This document shows, in pieces, positions 47,596 to 58,975 of a stretch of 64,000 bases of DNA; the first letter of the stretch is position 1, and each line of letters starts with the position of its first letter. The notes under the pieces were generated by a model, which saw nothing but the letters and a program-made list of their open reading frames with translations, was not told where the DNA came from and did not search any database. The stretch is from Heliocidaris tuberculata (taxonomy: Eukaryota; Echinodermata; Echinoidea; Camarodonta; Echinometridae): NCBI GenBank assembly GCA_025618425.1, contig CM046844.1, forward strand, positions 12,887,580 to 12,951,579. Reading direction: 5' to 3'. The position numbers were made by a program, and so were the translations under genes.

Positions 47596-48226
47596 AGATG
47601 GCATCATTTAATTTAGACTTATTGCAAAATATGTAGTCTTAAAACGTTTAAAACCACTAACCAAGTTCGTAACTAGTACATGGTACAACTGCCCCTGAAA
47701 TGACCCCAATTTGTAATGTGTACAAAATGACAGCGTATAAAGGTCACTTGCACTTGGTAAAATGACCTTTATATGCACATGTGCAAATTATAATTACAAA
47801 TTGGCTCACTGCTTGTAAATCTCCTTCCATGAACAGTTTAAAGCTACTCGTATTTTATCCTGAACTGTCTCATGACAATGTTAAGGGGGCACCTGGTCAC
47901 AATTTCGTCACAGATGACATTTGAATGGGTATTTACCTCGAGGGTATAGCTCGTGGTAGCCTGTTTATAAAAAGTAGTATTTGTATGCATGCACAATCCT
48001 TCTGTTATTTATCTAGAATCTTAGCTGGACACAAACCACCTGCTCTTTGTTCGAAACATTAATAACTGAATGCTTATTTTAGTCTAAGAAACATCCACGG
48101 TTTGTATGTTACTTTCATCACATCATCACATACATTATTAGGGCTGAATTTTTTCACGAAGAGAATGAATCATTTTTAAAGTTATGGCACCATTTGAATT
48201 TATGATGCTTTATATATGTATGTATA

Positions 48227-48228
<2 letters not shown>
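47596..48228. other. Intergenic DNA, no gene seen
   Basis: Inverted phrases ACCTTTAT and TACAAATTGG around 47707-47805 form a small palindrome. Otherwise nothing. Confidence 0.35.
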
Positions 48229-48288
<60 letters not shown>

Positions 48289-48309
48289 ATATATATATAT
48301 ATATTTATA
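48229..48309. repeat. (TA)n array at the SINE tail
   Basis: About 80 bp of TA units next to the 3' end of the SINE at 48310. Confidence 0.95.
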
Positions 48310-48486
48310 TGTTATTGTGAGAAATGAAAATGAGAGAATAATGGTTGCGTAGCTTAAATTATAGTTCCCCAGAGCTGTCCTCCCTTTTTGAAATTTTTGC
48401 AAAGGTTGAAAATATGTCTCCGCCGGGAATCGAACCCGGGTCGGTGGCTTAGAATGTCAATGCCTTAATCACTAGACCACGGAGAC
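48310..48486 (-). mobile_element. tRNA-Arg-type SINE, copy 1
   Basis: Minus strand: a 71-nt tRNA-like head (48416-48486), then a body CAACCTTTGCAAAAATTTC, GGAGGACAGCTCTGGGG, TAAGCTACGCAACCATTATT, and a tail into TA repeats. The body is shared with copies at 48727 and 38093, so this is a dispersed element rather than a single tRNA gene. Confidence 0.85.
48416..48486 (-). tRNA. tRNA-like SINE head (Arg-TCT-like), probably not a functional tRNA
   Basis: Perfect 7-bp acceptor stem (GTCTCCG/CGGAGAC), D-arm GTC..GGC with TAGTGATTAA, T-arm ACCCGGGTTCGATTCCCGG, loop ATTCTAA giving anticodon TCT. The anticodon stem has two mismatches. The B box GGTTCGATTCC is intact. Confidence 0.5.
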
Positions 48487-48570
48487 GGGCCAGTGATTTC
48501 GGCGACACCAGATTCAATTAACCAACAGATTGACAAATCTTTATATGTTATTTCCTTACAATTATATACA

Positions 48571-48640
48571 TATATATATATATATGAGAGAGAGGCAGAC
48601 AGACAGACAGACACACACACACACACACACACACACATAA
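48571..48640. repeat. (TA)n, (GACA)n and (CA)n
   Basis: Compound microsatellite between the two SINE copies. Confidence 0.9.
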
Positions 48641-48726
48641 TAAATCACTCCGTTTATTCTGTGTCTCTCTCTCTATTTGTAATCTCCTTTGCAGATTTTT
48701 TTAAAACTATATATTTATATGTATAT

Positions 48727-48892
48727 ATTGTGAACGGAAATGAGAGGATAATATTGCGTAGCTTATTGTCAAAGTTCCCCCGAGCTGTCCTCCTTTTTGA
48801 AATTTTTGCAAAGGTTGACAAAAATGTCTCCGCCGGGAATCGAACTCGGGTCACTAGCTTAGAACGCCAATGCCTTATTCACTAGACCACGG
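48727..48892 (-). mobile_element. tRNA-Arg-type SINE, copy 2
   Basis: Same orientation and body as copy 1. The head (48826-48892) has a fully paired anticodon stem TTGGC/GCTAG with loop GTTCTAA (anticodon TCT) but has lost the last four bases of the 5' acceptor strand. Confidence 0.85.
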
Positions 48893-50133
48893 TATTGATA
48901 GTGTTAGAGCGTTGTGGTCGCCAGTGTGGAGTGAAGGTGTACATGAGGCATTATGCAGCCTTTCACCCACCTTCGTGAAATTTGGATGACCCTTTGTGTT
49001 ATTCTTTCCCTTCTTTCTTTTTTGTTTTTCGCTATAGTCAGATATTTAGGACAGTACTTATGCCCCAACCTTCCCTGAAAATCAACATGAATCTAGCACT
49101 AATTGCAATGACATTTTAAACATATAGTTCGACATTCGCATTATTTCATCAGGTTGTTAAAAGGTAAATACAAAATAAAAATATTTACAGCATTAGACAT
49201 ACATGTATATCTATCATTGATTGACATTAGGAGCAACCTCAAAGTTTGGTCATCAAGGTACATACAATACAGAAATCGGATCCGTTTCTTCAGTATCTCT
49301 CCCGAAAATATACGTTTAACGTTGAATTCAGACAATTGAATCGCACCGCGGTATTCATTAGACCACCCCCTTGTCCTTGACATTTTTGTATAAATTAAGG
49401 AAATGAGTGACTGAACACATATTTCCCATGCAGTATATGACGGGAGCAAATCATTAGGTTCCTACGTCCATTTCACGCCCTAGAATAACGTCCCAGGAAA
49501 TTGCACAACACAAAAAAGGTACAATCAATAAAGCCCTCATGATAATAATTTCATGGTACATTAGTCCAAGCGAAGGTTATTCCAAATGAGTTTTTCTTTC
49601 TGTATTGAAAATGCATATATCTCATCTTGCTATGTAATCAAATGAACATGTTTAAAATGTTCTCACTTATTTCCCCTAGGACTGATTTTGATTCGCATGA
49701 TTATACAGCGGAACTCCGTGTTTCTCATAATGGTACATTGGTTATAAGGAGAGGGGAGGTATCAGGTAGGAGCTCATTTATTTCCAGAATTAAGTATATG
49801 AGGTCAGGTAAAAGTGCATTTTATTTTCAAAAGAGTTGATCCTACAAATCTATAAATGTTCATCCATGACTGTTTACCCCTTACGAATTAAAATGCTCAG
49901 AAATGACTTGAATAGAATATCAAGAAGCGGGTAGTTAATATTTTAGATGCAATCAAAATGTAAATGACAATTGCGCCAAGAATTGAAAAGAGCAATCGTA
50001 ACAAGGGAGCAGCTGTTTAAATGAAGTTCATAACTTCCTAAATGTTCTTATTTTCATTATCCATGCATTCAAAGCTTTGTGAATGCATGCTTGTTGCCTA
50101 CATGATATAGTAACACATTTGATATAGGAATTT

Positions 50134-50202
<69 letters not shown>

Positions 50203-51540
50203 ATATCTATTCGGAAATTGTCTAATTCTTTTGGATGAACACTGGAAACAAAATCCTAGCTTGGATTTATTCATTCTTAATGACTCTACAACAATATTTA
50301 ACACTATACTATTCTTTTAAATTAGTCTACAAATCAAAAATATATGTTGAGATGAAGATGAGGGAAAAGGTTGAACTGGATAACGAATATACGGGTTCTT
50401 GACATCGATTTCAGTGAGGGATAGTTTGCACGGAGTAAATACACCAGCCTCGAGCATGTCGAGTAATCCATTCTCCAGCTCAGATTGTAGTAGATGGGAC
50501 TAAAGGGTTGGAAAGGGGGTGAATTTTTATTCCCCCCCCCTTTTTTTTTGTCTGTCTTTTAGACTGGTTTCTTTCTAAATATCTTCACTATTGTATGTCT
50601 AAATACCGAGAAAGGGTACCAATCATTCATAAAATTTTATTTTCAACACTGAACATAATAGATGCAGTTTTCTACATAATATACAAACATAATGTTTGAT
50701 ATAGATGTATGTTGATTGTTCCCAAAACATGAATATTCATGAGAATTAACAGAAGAATAGATATAAAATTTGCAACACTTGAAAGCAGATGGATGTTTTT
50801 GCGATTCATATACCCGCCTTAAATTGCATTAACTTTTGTTGAATATAAATGATGAACTGCAGTAGAAATCTTTTAATGCAAGAACGACACTTTTCAAGTG
50901 AAGTGTTGGCGATATGAGTAAGTAGATCAAATAAAATCCATCAATATTAAGGTTTATACCGATTTTCATCCATTGTATTGCATTTGAATAGTTGTGACGC
51001 CGTTTGAAGGTCATGTACAGAAATTGTAATCGATATATTGAGAAACTGAAGTGTGATTCTCGCTTCATTTTTTGAAAAAAGAAAACTCGTTCAAACCCAT
51101 TTACTTCCAATCCACTTGGTCATATAATTTGCTGTAAATAAACCCCATCATGTTTATCGTAGCTATGAATAAATTAAAGAGTATTGACCATGCACTGAAA
51201 TCGTGAAAAATGTCTAGAAGTTATTCTGAATTGCTTTGGAATCATCAAAAGTGTTATAATGAATGACGTCAACCTGCTGAAAATAGCAAACAATATATAT
51301 TATAATTTCATGCAGATTTATGACATAACTCTTTTGTTGTTATTTTTTTTTTCCAGACAAAATCTAAGTTTTATATTTTCAGCAGCATACATCTCACATC
51401 TTTATCTACTCATCTGATACACGATGTATTTATTACTTCGTTTGCTACGCAATATTCAAAACCCCTTCCTTCCCCTCTCCAGACATATACTTGTTATTAC
51501 TGGACCAGAAAATTCGGTCACCATTTTCGTATCTCAATAT
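48893..51540. other. AT-rich intergenic DNA, no confident gene
   Basis: (TA)n at 50140-50200 and a C/T run at 50534-50552. One weak exon candidate at 49680-49765 is listed separately. Confidence 0.4.
49679..49765 (+). CDS. Weak candidate exon, faintly like a Cys-loop receptor extracellular strand pair
   Basis: A pyrimidine-rich acceptor (CTTATTTCCCCTAG) precedes an open stretch TDFDSHDYTAELRVSHNGTL then VIRRGEVS, ending at CAG|GTAGGA. The pattern DY-x-V-x-x-x-G-T resembles the loop before the Cys-loop in nicotinic-type receptors. No adjacent exon with the FPFD motif was found, so this may be chance. Confidence 0.12.
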
Positions 51541-51825
51541 TTATTTTGAGGTGCTGAGTGGAAAGAAAAGAATCGATGCGTATTGCACTCGAAATAGCAA
51601 CGGCATTGTAATCCCTTGGTAGAAAAAACAGAAAGCGAAGGTAAGTATCGTAGGTTTAACGTTCCTCCATTCTTGGTTGTAGGATAAATGTAAAGCAGTT
51701 GTACCCAAAATAGACAGAATAATAATTGTAGAATAAAAACTGATATTTTTGTTCGAAATAAAAATGATTTGACTGAAATTAGCGATGATGAAAACAAAAG
51801 AAAAGAAAGAAAAAAAGGTCTCCAA
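51541..51825 (-). CDS. Unrecognised open frame with hydrophobic segments
   Basis: About 94 open codons on the minus strand with two hydrophobic stretches (FFSFVFIIANF.. and STIIILSILGTTAL) and a polar linker with NQEWRNVKP. It ends TAA at 51541. No start codon is convincing and no splice partner seen. The overlapping frame (51534-51941) is also open. It could be an exon of a membrane protein or chance. Confidence 0.15.
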   Translation of the reverse strand: METFFSFFSFVFIIANFSQIIFISNKNISFYSTIIILSILGTTALHLSYNQEWRNVKPTILTFAFCFFYQGITMPLLFRVQYASILFFPLSTSK

Positions 51826-51928
51826 TATGGCGCCACCTGCAGAAGATGATAATTATAGCCGACGGTGAATGCAGGTACGTCTTCAATACTTTTAGATCGA
51901 CATGTAGGCCCTACCTGTACCGGGGTAA

Positions 51929-52152
51929 CCTCGCTAGTCATAAGGACTGCTATTCATAAGGACTGCTATCCATAACGCGTGACTAAACGAATAGCGGTTT
52001 TTGTATGAATAGCGGTCCTTCTACATAGCGAGCAAACCATAGACAAATTACCTCGCTATCCATAAGGACTTCCGTTCATAAGGACCACTATTCATAACGC
52101 GTGTTAAATGAATGGCGGTTTTCTATGAATAGCGGTCCTTATGAATAGCGAG
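51929..52152. repeat. Two tandem palindromes of about 103 bp built from ATAAGGACYGCTATTC units
   Basis: 51929-52032 and 52051-52152 each begin CCTCGCTA and end TAGCGAG. Each folds on itself around ATAACGCGTG. Within each arm the unit CATAAGGAC-GCTATTCATA repeats. A C run follows at 52159-52173. Confidence 0.8.
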
Positions 52153-52173
52153 TGGACCCACCCCCCCCCCCCC

Positions 52174-54100
52174 GTACCTCCTATAACTATCAGCAGTTTA
52201 AAAATGAGAGCTTGAACTGATGATCCAATCAGAGAAACAACATTAACAGAATGTATGAATATATTTAACTGAAATTTCCAGGTTTACTAACAATGCCCTG
52301 AAAGCATTTGGTTGGTGCATTTTTCATATTCATATTTTAATATAATCCCTCTGAAATCCAGAGGATTTTCTTCCTGAGGGCAGTTGAACTCTTTATAAAG
52401 ATTCTGAATACCACAATTAATTTGTGGATAACAGTTGTTAGGGAATAGTATAAGCTTTCGTTATTACAAAGTAATTTTTATAATCTCAGCTTAGGTATAT
52501 TCTGCACAAATGACGCCAACAGTCGTGATACCTCTTGTCTTCTCGAATCCTTAACTTGAAAGTACAATAATAGTAATAATAATATCGACTCAGTTTTTGT
52601 GTTCAGAATTCATCTGTTATCTTTATAAGCGCACGAGATGTATTTGAAAACAAACCGTTCTATATAAGTAGAAATGAATATAGATAAAAAGATTATAATA
52701 TTGTAAGCATAACATTTTCACAAGCATATTCCACTTATTTCTATCCTGGGAGGGCTTTTAATATTTCAGTAATAGCAGTTAAGAAACGGAGACATTGGCA
52801 GCCATTTTGCCGGCAGAATCGCCCTGGGTGTTATCTGCGGATAAACACTGGCGAGTAACTTGATATCTACTTTAGATGAATCACTCCGCGTCTCGCTCGC
52901 TCGTTCGCCCCTCACTCGGTGACGAAGCGCAACGGACCTGCTAGGTAGAATACGGTCGTCAAATTAAAAATATATTCCCCTACTCTTTTCCTTTTTATTC
53001 TGGTTTTGAAAACCTCGGCGTATTAAACAGCTGAATAAACATAACCCAAGGAGCTCTCATTTTCGTCACCATTCCAATATTCCATTACTTGAAATCTTAC
53101 GAGTGACGATGTATGTAACTGCAGCTTGGTTTGTGGAGTAAGTGAGTGGTGTAACCTGGCTCTGGTGGAAAACAGGTAAGTTTATTGCTTTTGGTTTATT
53201 CTTCATATTCATTAAAGCTATTAAACTGTTGCTCTCTCCTCCCAGTAGCATTCCAAATAACTTTATTTGTTTTTGTTTTTTGTGGCAGAGCATCCTTTAT
53301 CAAGAAATATTGCAATGATTTCAAACAGAATATTTGAAATTGGATTCCGCGAGTACAAAAAGCGTTTCATTTAAAATGAATGAAGACACACTTCAGAAAT
53401 CATCAAGTCCATAATAATTCACTTAGAATATGTTTCGCTGTCATGACGGACTAAATATTGCCTTGCTATTATTTATACATTGTTTCGTTCGGATACAATA
53501 AATCACGTTTGGACAAGCTTTACATTCGAGATGAGAGCCTAAGCATGGACCTGACGAGGTTTTATTGAATTTCAAATCATGTTTCATAAATGTTTTGAAT
53601 TACAAAATGAATTTCCTTTTGATGCGATAAAATAATGTCAAGTGAAAACCATGCAGAGCTGGTATTTTGTAATGGCAATGCATGTATTTAGTCGAGGTCA
53701 AAACCTGATTTCAGTTGTATTCGGCTAAGGCGTAATTACTATCTGAATTTAGGCCCACTATATAATAGTCTTTCCTTTCAATCATTGGCAGGTTTATGAG
53801 GCACAAACGCTCCCCCACTCCTCTTTCAGAACCTGGCTTTAGATACACCTGTAAATGAAAAATATGCCCCCAAATTATAATCTTGTAGCCATCAAAATTT
53901 AGACTTTTGATAACTTTTCCTTTCCAGAGATTTTTCGGAATTTGCCCCTTCCCCCCCCCCCCCCCATTTTTAAGAAATCCTGGATCTGCACCTCACTCAA
54001 CTGTACGAAAGTAAACTTTATTGAATATTTAGTTTAGACTCAATTTAAATTATATCCTCTCCTTTTTTAAATCTTATTTTTAAAGAGATTATATTCAGAA
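52174..54100. other. AT-rich intergenic DNA, no confident gene
   Basis: At 53174-53182 CAG|GTAAGT is a consensus donor on the plus strand at the end of a moderately GC-rich stretch (52860-53175, with CTCGCTCGCTCGTTCG). It could end a noncoding first exon, but no start codon or partner exon is evident. C run at 53950-53965. Confidence 0.3.
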
Positions 54101-54156
54101 CATATATGTATATATATATATTCAGAACATATATGTATATATATATATTCAGAACA

Positions 54157-54196
<40 letters not shown>
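54101..54196. repeat. Three tandem ATTCAGAACATATATG units and (TA)n
   Basis: Units of about 31 bp, each ATTCAGAACATATATG followed by a TA tract. Confidence 0.9.
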
Positions 54197-54197
<1 letters not shown>

Positions 54198-54711
54198 GAG
54201 TATACAGTGGAATCACAGGGCTCTTGATGTCGGTCAGTCGGATTATAGGGAGTAAACTTCATATCCTTTTGATAGCAGACCACATATTTGAAAATAATAC
54301 CTGGCTTGCAGCTATTGCAGATTACCTGCTCCAGTTGTTTTTCAAATCAAGAAATATCGCTGGAAGCAATCGTTTTACGTGCAAAATAATACCGGTAACA
54401 TAGAATAATGTTTGTGAACAGGCACGACTGTTGCTATGGAGACGAGGCAATGATTCAAACAGAGATAAAGTACTCTATTCTCATCTACAATAAGTTTCCA
54501 TTACCTACATACTTTAAAAAAAATTGAGCGTGAGTTAGTGCTTTTGTATTCTGCTAATCTAATAATGGAAAATGGATGTTACATATAACCTTCGTCTCCT
54601 ACTTAGCATTTCGATACAAAGATTCTGCATGTGTGTGTATTCGATTATATTTTCATTTAGAATGGTAAAAACATGTTAAAGGGAATCGTATGAGATGTAT
54701 AAAAGGTTTTT

Positions 54712-54790
54712 GATTTTGATTTTGAAGTTCATTTATTTCCATATACATCATCATAAATTTACAATCTTTCACAGTATGGTCACATAAAAA
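54712..54790 (-). mobile_element. LINE 3' end fragment
   Basis: Minus strand GGAAATAAATGAACTTC followed by an ATCAAA-repeat tail (54712-54726). Like the 11.76-kb LINE end but a different tail unit. Only the last 80 bp are recognisable. Confidence 0.55.
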
Positions 54791-54806
54791 GGTTGAAGGG
54801 AAAGTA

Positions 54807-55025
54807 CGCTGTAAAAAATAACTGTAAAACTACAGGTTTTCTGGCCCTTGAAATTACAAGTTATTAACGTTATTTCAATTTTACAATCCTTTTCCTGTAA
54901 AACAACAGCAAGTTTGTTTGTTTACCGGAAATCAGCATATATTTACAATCGCCCGACATAAAACACTATTAAAAACCATTTTCTCATATTTTAACAAGTT
55001 ACCCTGTTAATTTACCACATATTGG
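54807..55025 (+). mobile_element. TA-type MITE, 3'-truncated copy
   Basis: CGCTGTAAAAAATAACTG, CAGCAAGTTTGTTTGTTTAC, CGGAAATCAGCATAT, ACAATCGCCCGACATAAAAC, matching 55227-55460 in the same orientation. It stops before the right terminus. Confidence 0.8.
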
Positions 55026-55226
55026 GGAAAACACTTATATGAATATTCATGAAATTTTAGTAGCGCATCCCAAGGATTGCCCGATTTACTAACTGTCACC
55101 AACAGCATAAAAAACTATAAGGGGTATATAAGAGATTGCACTAGATTGAACTGAGTGGATATAGGATAGGTCTAGAATGGGATAGATTAAGACAGAGAAA
55201 AGGATAAGTTAAAGCAGGAAAGGTTA

Positions 55227-55616
55227 CACTGTAAAAAATAACTTCAAAACTACACACTTTCTTGCCCTTGGGACTACAAGTTATTGCCGTTAATTCAATT
55301 TTACAGTCTTTTTCCTGTAAAATAACAGCAAGTTTGTTGGTTTACCGGAAATCAGCATATTTACAATCGCCCGACATAAAACACTGTTGAAAAATCATTT
55401 TCTCATATTTTAACAAGTTACCCTGTTAAATTACAAATCGTTTCCAAGGTACCTTTTCATTTACATAGATTTTCCTGTTATAAATTAAAGTTTACTACTA
55501 TTTAACAAAAAAACGGAAATCTGTTATTTTACATGTACTGTGAAAAAACGGGCATTCCCGGCATCCTGACTGCCAGGAAATTTCCCGTGAAAAACCGGCA
55601 AATTTTTTTTACAGGG
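55227..55616 (+). mobile_element. TA-flanked MITE, complete copy
   Basis: Begins CACTGTAAAAAATAAC and ends TTTTTTTTACAGGG, bordered by TA at 55225-55226 and 55617-55618. The right part has nested inversions (ACGGGCATTCCCGG, TTTCCCGTGAAAAACCGG). 390 bp, no coding capacity. Confidence 0.8.
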
Positions 55617-55618
55617 TA

Positions 55619-56389
55619 TGTTTGTTATGGAATGTTCATAATTTGTTCCATTGATCTGATGAACGCTTAACTTAAGGAAATTACTCTGTCATGCCATTAG
55701 AATTTCACTATTTCGAAGGTTCACAAGAATCCAACGTCATCTGAGGAATCATGATCGTTACTTTGATTTAAACTTTTGAGGTCTTCTAAGCCTCACACGC
55801 TTCATGGATTACTACTAAAAATGAGGAAAGGAGAGTTGAAAATACGTGGACACAAGACTAATAGCAGAAGAGATGATCGTTTTCATATAAGAATGAAACT
55901 ATTGATATATTTTGTGGAAAGAAAGAAAAGGGTTGTGTATTCATGATTTTTGTGGGGTGCCTTCTTCTCACACACAGACACACTCACCTTATTTGACTCT
56001 CCTCCTTCCTCCATCCTCCTTCTTTTCATTCTCTTTTGTTTCTACACCGTCTTGTACTTTCATTTTACTTTCACACTTTAGTTTTTCTTGTGGGTTGAGG
56101 CAATTGTCTTTCTACCTCAACTCACTTATCAATTCTCTCTTAACAATAATTCGCTTTTCATAATGATGCTTTATGAATTAAATATTTTTGAGCTACCCAA
56201 TCTTGATTAAGTTATATAACTTTCTGGACATGTAATGTACAAGCTTTGCTTCTAAACACGTCCAACTGTTTTCAACATCACTTAGGTCAATATTTCTGCA
56301 TCATATACTTACTTGAGGCCGCCATCGACATCAAGCAACTCTCTCATGATGACGGTCTCCTGCGTTTATAAATCCTGTTAATTGCAAAA
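55619..56389. other. AT-rich intergenic DNA, no gene seen
   Basis: An 83-codon open frame at 55912-56163 is Ser/Leu/Phe-rich from pyrimidine-rich DNA and has no motif. Confidence 0.35.
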
Positions 56390-56690
56390 TGTTAATTTCC
56401 CATATTGTATACATATTTTCTTTGTATTTAAGAAGCAAATTATTAATGTCTAACAATGTGTTTTTATACTTTTTTTCTGTAATATTATTATATTTGTATC
56501 ATGCTATTGAACGCAGAAATAAAATAAATCAAAAAACTTTCTGATATTTCATTATGTGCCCATATCTATGGGAAAACATCATTGTTATATTATTGTTGTC
56601 ATTGTATTTATTTTATGTTATGCACTGCAGTATTATGTTAATATGACTGAAAACAATCAATAAAATCTGAATCTGAATCTGAAATCTGAC
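56390..56690 (+). mobile_element. LINE 3' end fragment(s)
   Basis: AT-rich 3'UTR-like DNA ending CAATAAAATCTGAATCTGAATCTGA, i.e. a polyadenylation-like hexamer and a TCTGAA-repeat tail at 56655-56685. GCAGAAATAAAATAAATC at 56515 may be a second, earlier end. No coding remnant. Confidence 0.5.
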
Positions 56691-57884
56691 TAAAATTCCT
56701 AACTTTTCAGGTGCCTTTTGCCTCCTAAATTGGCCGTCGGGGCAAAAAATAGGGGATCATTTTTTTTAAAATAATCGATATGTATTGAAGATATGCCAAA
56801 CTGAGTTTGCAGGGGTATGTAAACGTAAACTGTAGTAGATGATAATTATAATATGAATTATATAGAAGGCAATGGAATTTGGGAGATGTGTTTAAAGTAT
56901 AAATGAATATCATCTTCCTAATTCATTCATAAGAGTATTTTATAGGTGTTTGCCATGCTCAGTCTTTTTTATTTGAATGATTTGTAACTTCGGTGACAAT
57001 TTTAAAAAATTTTGCCTGCATGTACTTGAGTACAAGTATCACCAACTGCGAGTGTACGCCGCTTATAAAGGGTACTTATATGTTCAAACAACCAAAGTCA
57101 TGTTGGCATAACGTAATCATATCAGAGTATATCGAGCTGAAATCATGGCATGTTCTAACACTGTATCACCAATCGCTCCCTCGGGGCAGCACTGCATTTC
57201 ATTCCGCTTCAGATATGGTGTGAATCGAAAACTTGCTCTTGACGGAGTAGCATCGGGGCATGGCTAGTCTCAAAGCAGAGGGGGCGGGGATGGATGGTTG
57301 ATTCATGGTAACGACGACAAATTGTATTGTCACAAACTCTAACAAATCTGCACTGAATTTCAAAGGTTACAATGAAATGACGATCTGGCAAACAACTGTC
57401 AAATGAAGTGTAGAGACATGTAAGACCACAGAAAGAATTTGAATGGTCAGTGGATTTGTGCTATCTACAAAGAGATCTTATATACATGAATATGGCTTTT
57501 TATGTTTATTTAACTTCTTTCATAACGCAGGTCCAAACAACTCATAATTGACTACTAAATATGTTCTCGAAATATTGCTTTGTTGACAGAGAACTCGAGA
57601 AAATCCCTATACTTTGCTACTTGGTGATCGCTGATACGGTAGTCAGTCGTGGTTGTTGGTCTAGGTGTTACCAGTAGTTTGCCCTATACATATGACTTTG
57701 GGCTCATAGCCTTTGAAACATAATATGTAGTAGTATTTCTCCGCATCTTTTTTTTTTTTTTTTTTTTTTGGGGTGTCTTCTACCCTGTACCCGGACGTTT
57801 TAAGTTGGTGTCCGATTCCGATGTTACTTTTTTTTTTAAACTCTTGTGTGTCTCGTGCCTGCCTCTTCGATGTAACTGGGCATC
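56691..57884. other. Intergenic DNA, no gene seen
   Basis: T run at 57748-57769. Nothing else recognised. Confidence 0.35.
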
Positions 57885-58026
57885 TGGAGGGCGTTTCATC
57901 AAGTGTCTTGTCTGTGATTTTTACCGACAAATTTGCTCTCAATCAATCAGATGCAAGGATTTCAGTAACTTATAAGAGTTATTGCAACTTGCCATTGATG
58001 ATAAGTTTTATGAAACAGGGCCCAGG
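57885..58026. mobile_element. Palindromic MITE, family A, copy 3
   Basis: GGGCGTTTCATCAAGTGTC at the left and ATGAAACAGGGCCCAGG at the right. The core appears in reverse orientation to copy 2 (AATCAGATGCAAGGATTTCAG). Confidence 0.8.
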
Positions 58027-58114
58027 AGGTGAAACCGTTGGACGACAAAAATGCTCAGCGTCAGTGTGCAATAACCGAATTCTTAGCTTCAACATTTGGG
58101 GAAAAAACACTATA

Positions 58115-58182
58115 CCTAACCCCAAAATTAACCCTAAACCTAACCTAAAACCCAATTGCTATCCTAACCGTAACCCTATATA
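58115..58182 (-). repeat. Degenerate telomere-like CCCTAA tract
   Basis: Runs of CCTAACCC, CCCTAAACC and CCTAACCGTAACCC. The flanks differ from the two TTAGGG-bearing repeats at 2.8 and 4.0 kb, and the orientation is opposite. Confidence 0.6.
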
Positions 58183-58670
58183 TTTGACGAAATAAAGCCC
58201 GAAGTAATTGTTACTGGAGCTTAATGAAAGTTCCATTGATACATGTTCCTTTCTTCGGCGTTAATATAGCAGAGTGAGAGTCGCTATGTTGTATTAGAGA
58301 AGTGTTTTTAAAGCTTTACAAATCTATTAAAAAATGAGTGAGATCATAATTTAGACATGTTTTTTGTGGTTACATTTACTGAATACTTCGTTGTCAATAA
58401 CGTCTTCGTCATAGAAAAATAGAGAGAAAAAAGAAGACCCATCATGCCTCTGGCGTAAACCCAGCCAACTACGGCTTCCATATTGTGAGCGAAGACTCGC
58501 TCTAAAAGTCAAGAGTCAGTGAGGTGGTAGATATCACACTCTTCCATAGGGTGACGACCTTAATAAATACGCTTCAGGAGAACGCCCTCTGATTCGATCC
58601 TGGCCGGATGAGCTTCATATTGCTTGCCTGAACTAGTCATTCGTTCCATTGCTCTTTTTTTCTCACACAC

Positions 58671-58673
<3 letters not shown>
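58183..58673. other. Intergenic DNA, possible decayed tRNA-derived repeat
   Basis: GAGGTGGTAGATATCACACTC (58531) and CTGATTCGATCCTGGCCGG (58590) are weakly A-box- and B-box-like. Spacing and flanks do not match the other SINEs. Confidence 0.3.
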
Positions 58674-58739
<66 letters not shown>

Positions 58740-58740
58740 T
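58674..58740. repeat. (CT)n array
   Basis: About 55 bp of pure CT. Confidence 0.95.
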
Positions 58741-58794
58741 TATGTCTTTGTCTCTTTCTTTAAGTCTGTTACCCTCTTTCCATATCAGTCTTTT

Positions 58795-58975
58795 TCTTCT
58801 TCTTCTAATTTTTTCTTCCTCTTCTTCTTCTTCTTCTTTTTCTTCTTCTTCTTCTTCTTCTTTTTCTTCTTCTTCTTCTTCTTCTTCTTCTTCTTCTTCT
58901 TCTTCTTCTTCTTCTCTTCTTCTTCTTCTTCTTCTTCTTCTTCTTCTTCTTCTTCTTCGTCTTCTTTATGTTCTT
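58795..58975. repeat. (TTC)n array, about 175 bp
   Basis: TTC units with T and CT interruptions at 58808-58870, then nearly pure units to 58968. The poly-S/F frames are artefacts. Confidence 0.95.

Noticed and set aside
48416..48486. Stand-alone functional tRNA gene
   Set aside because: The sequence continues into a body shared with two other loci, and the anticodon stem has mismatches; better read as a SINE head.
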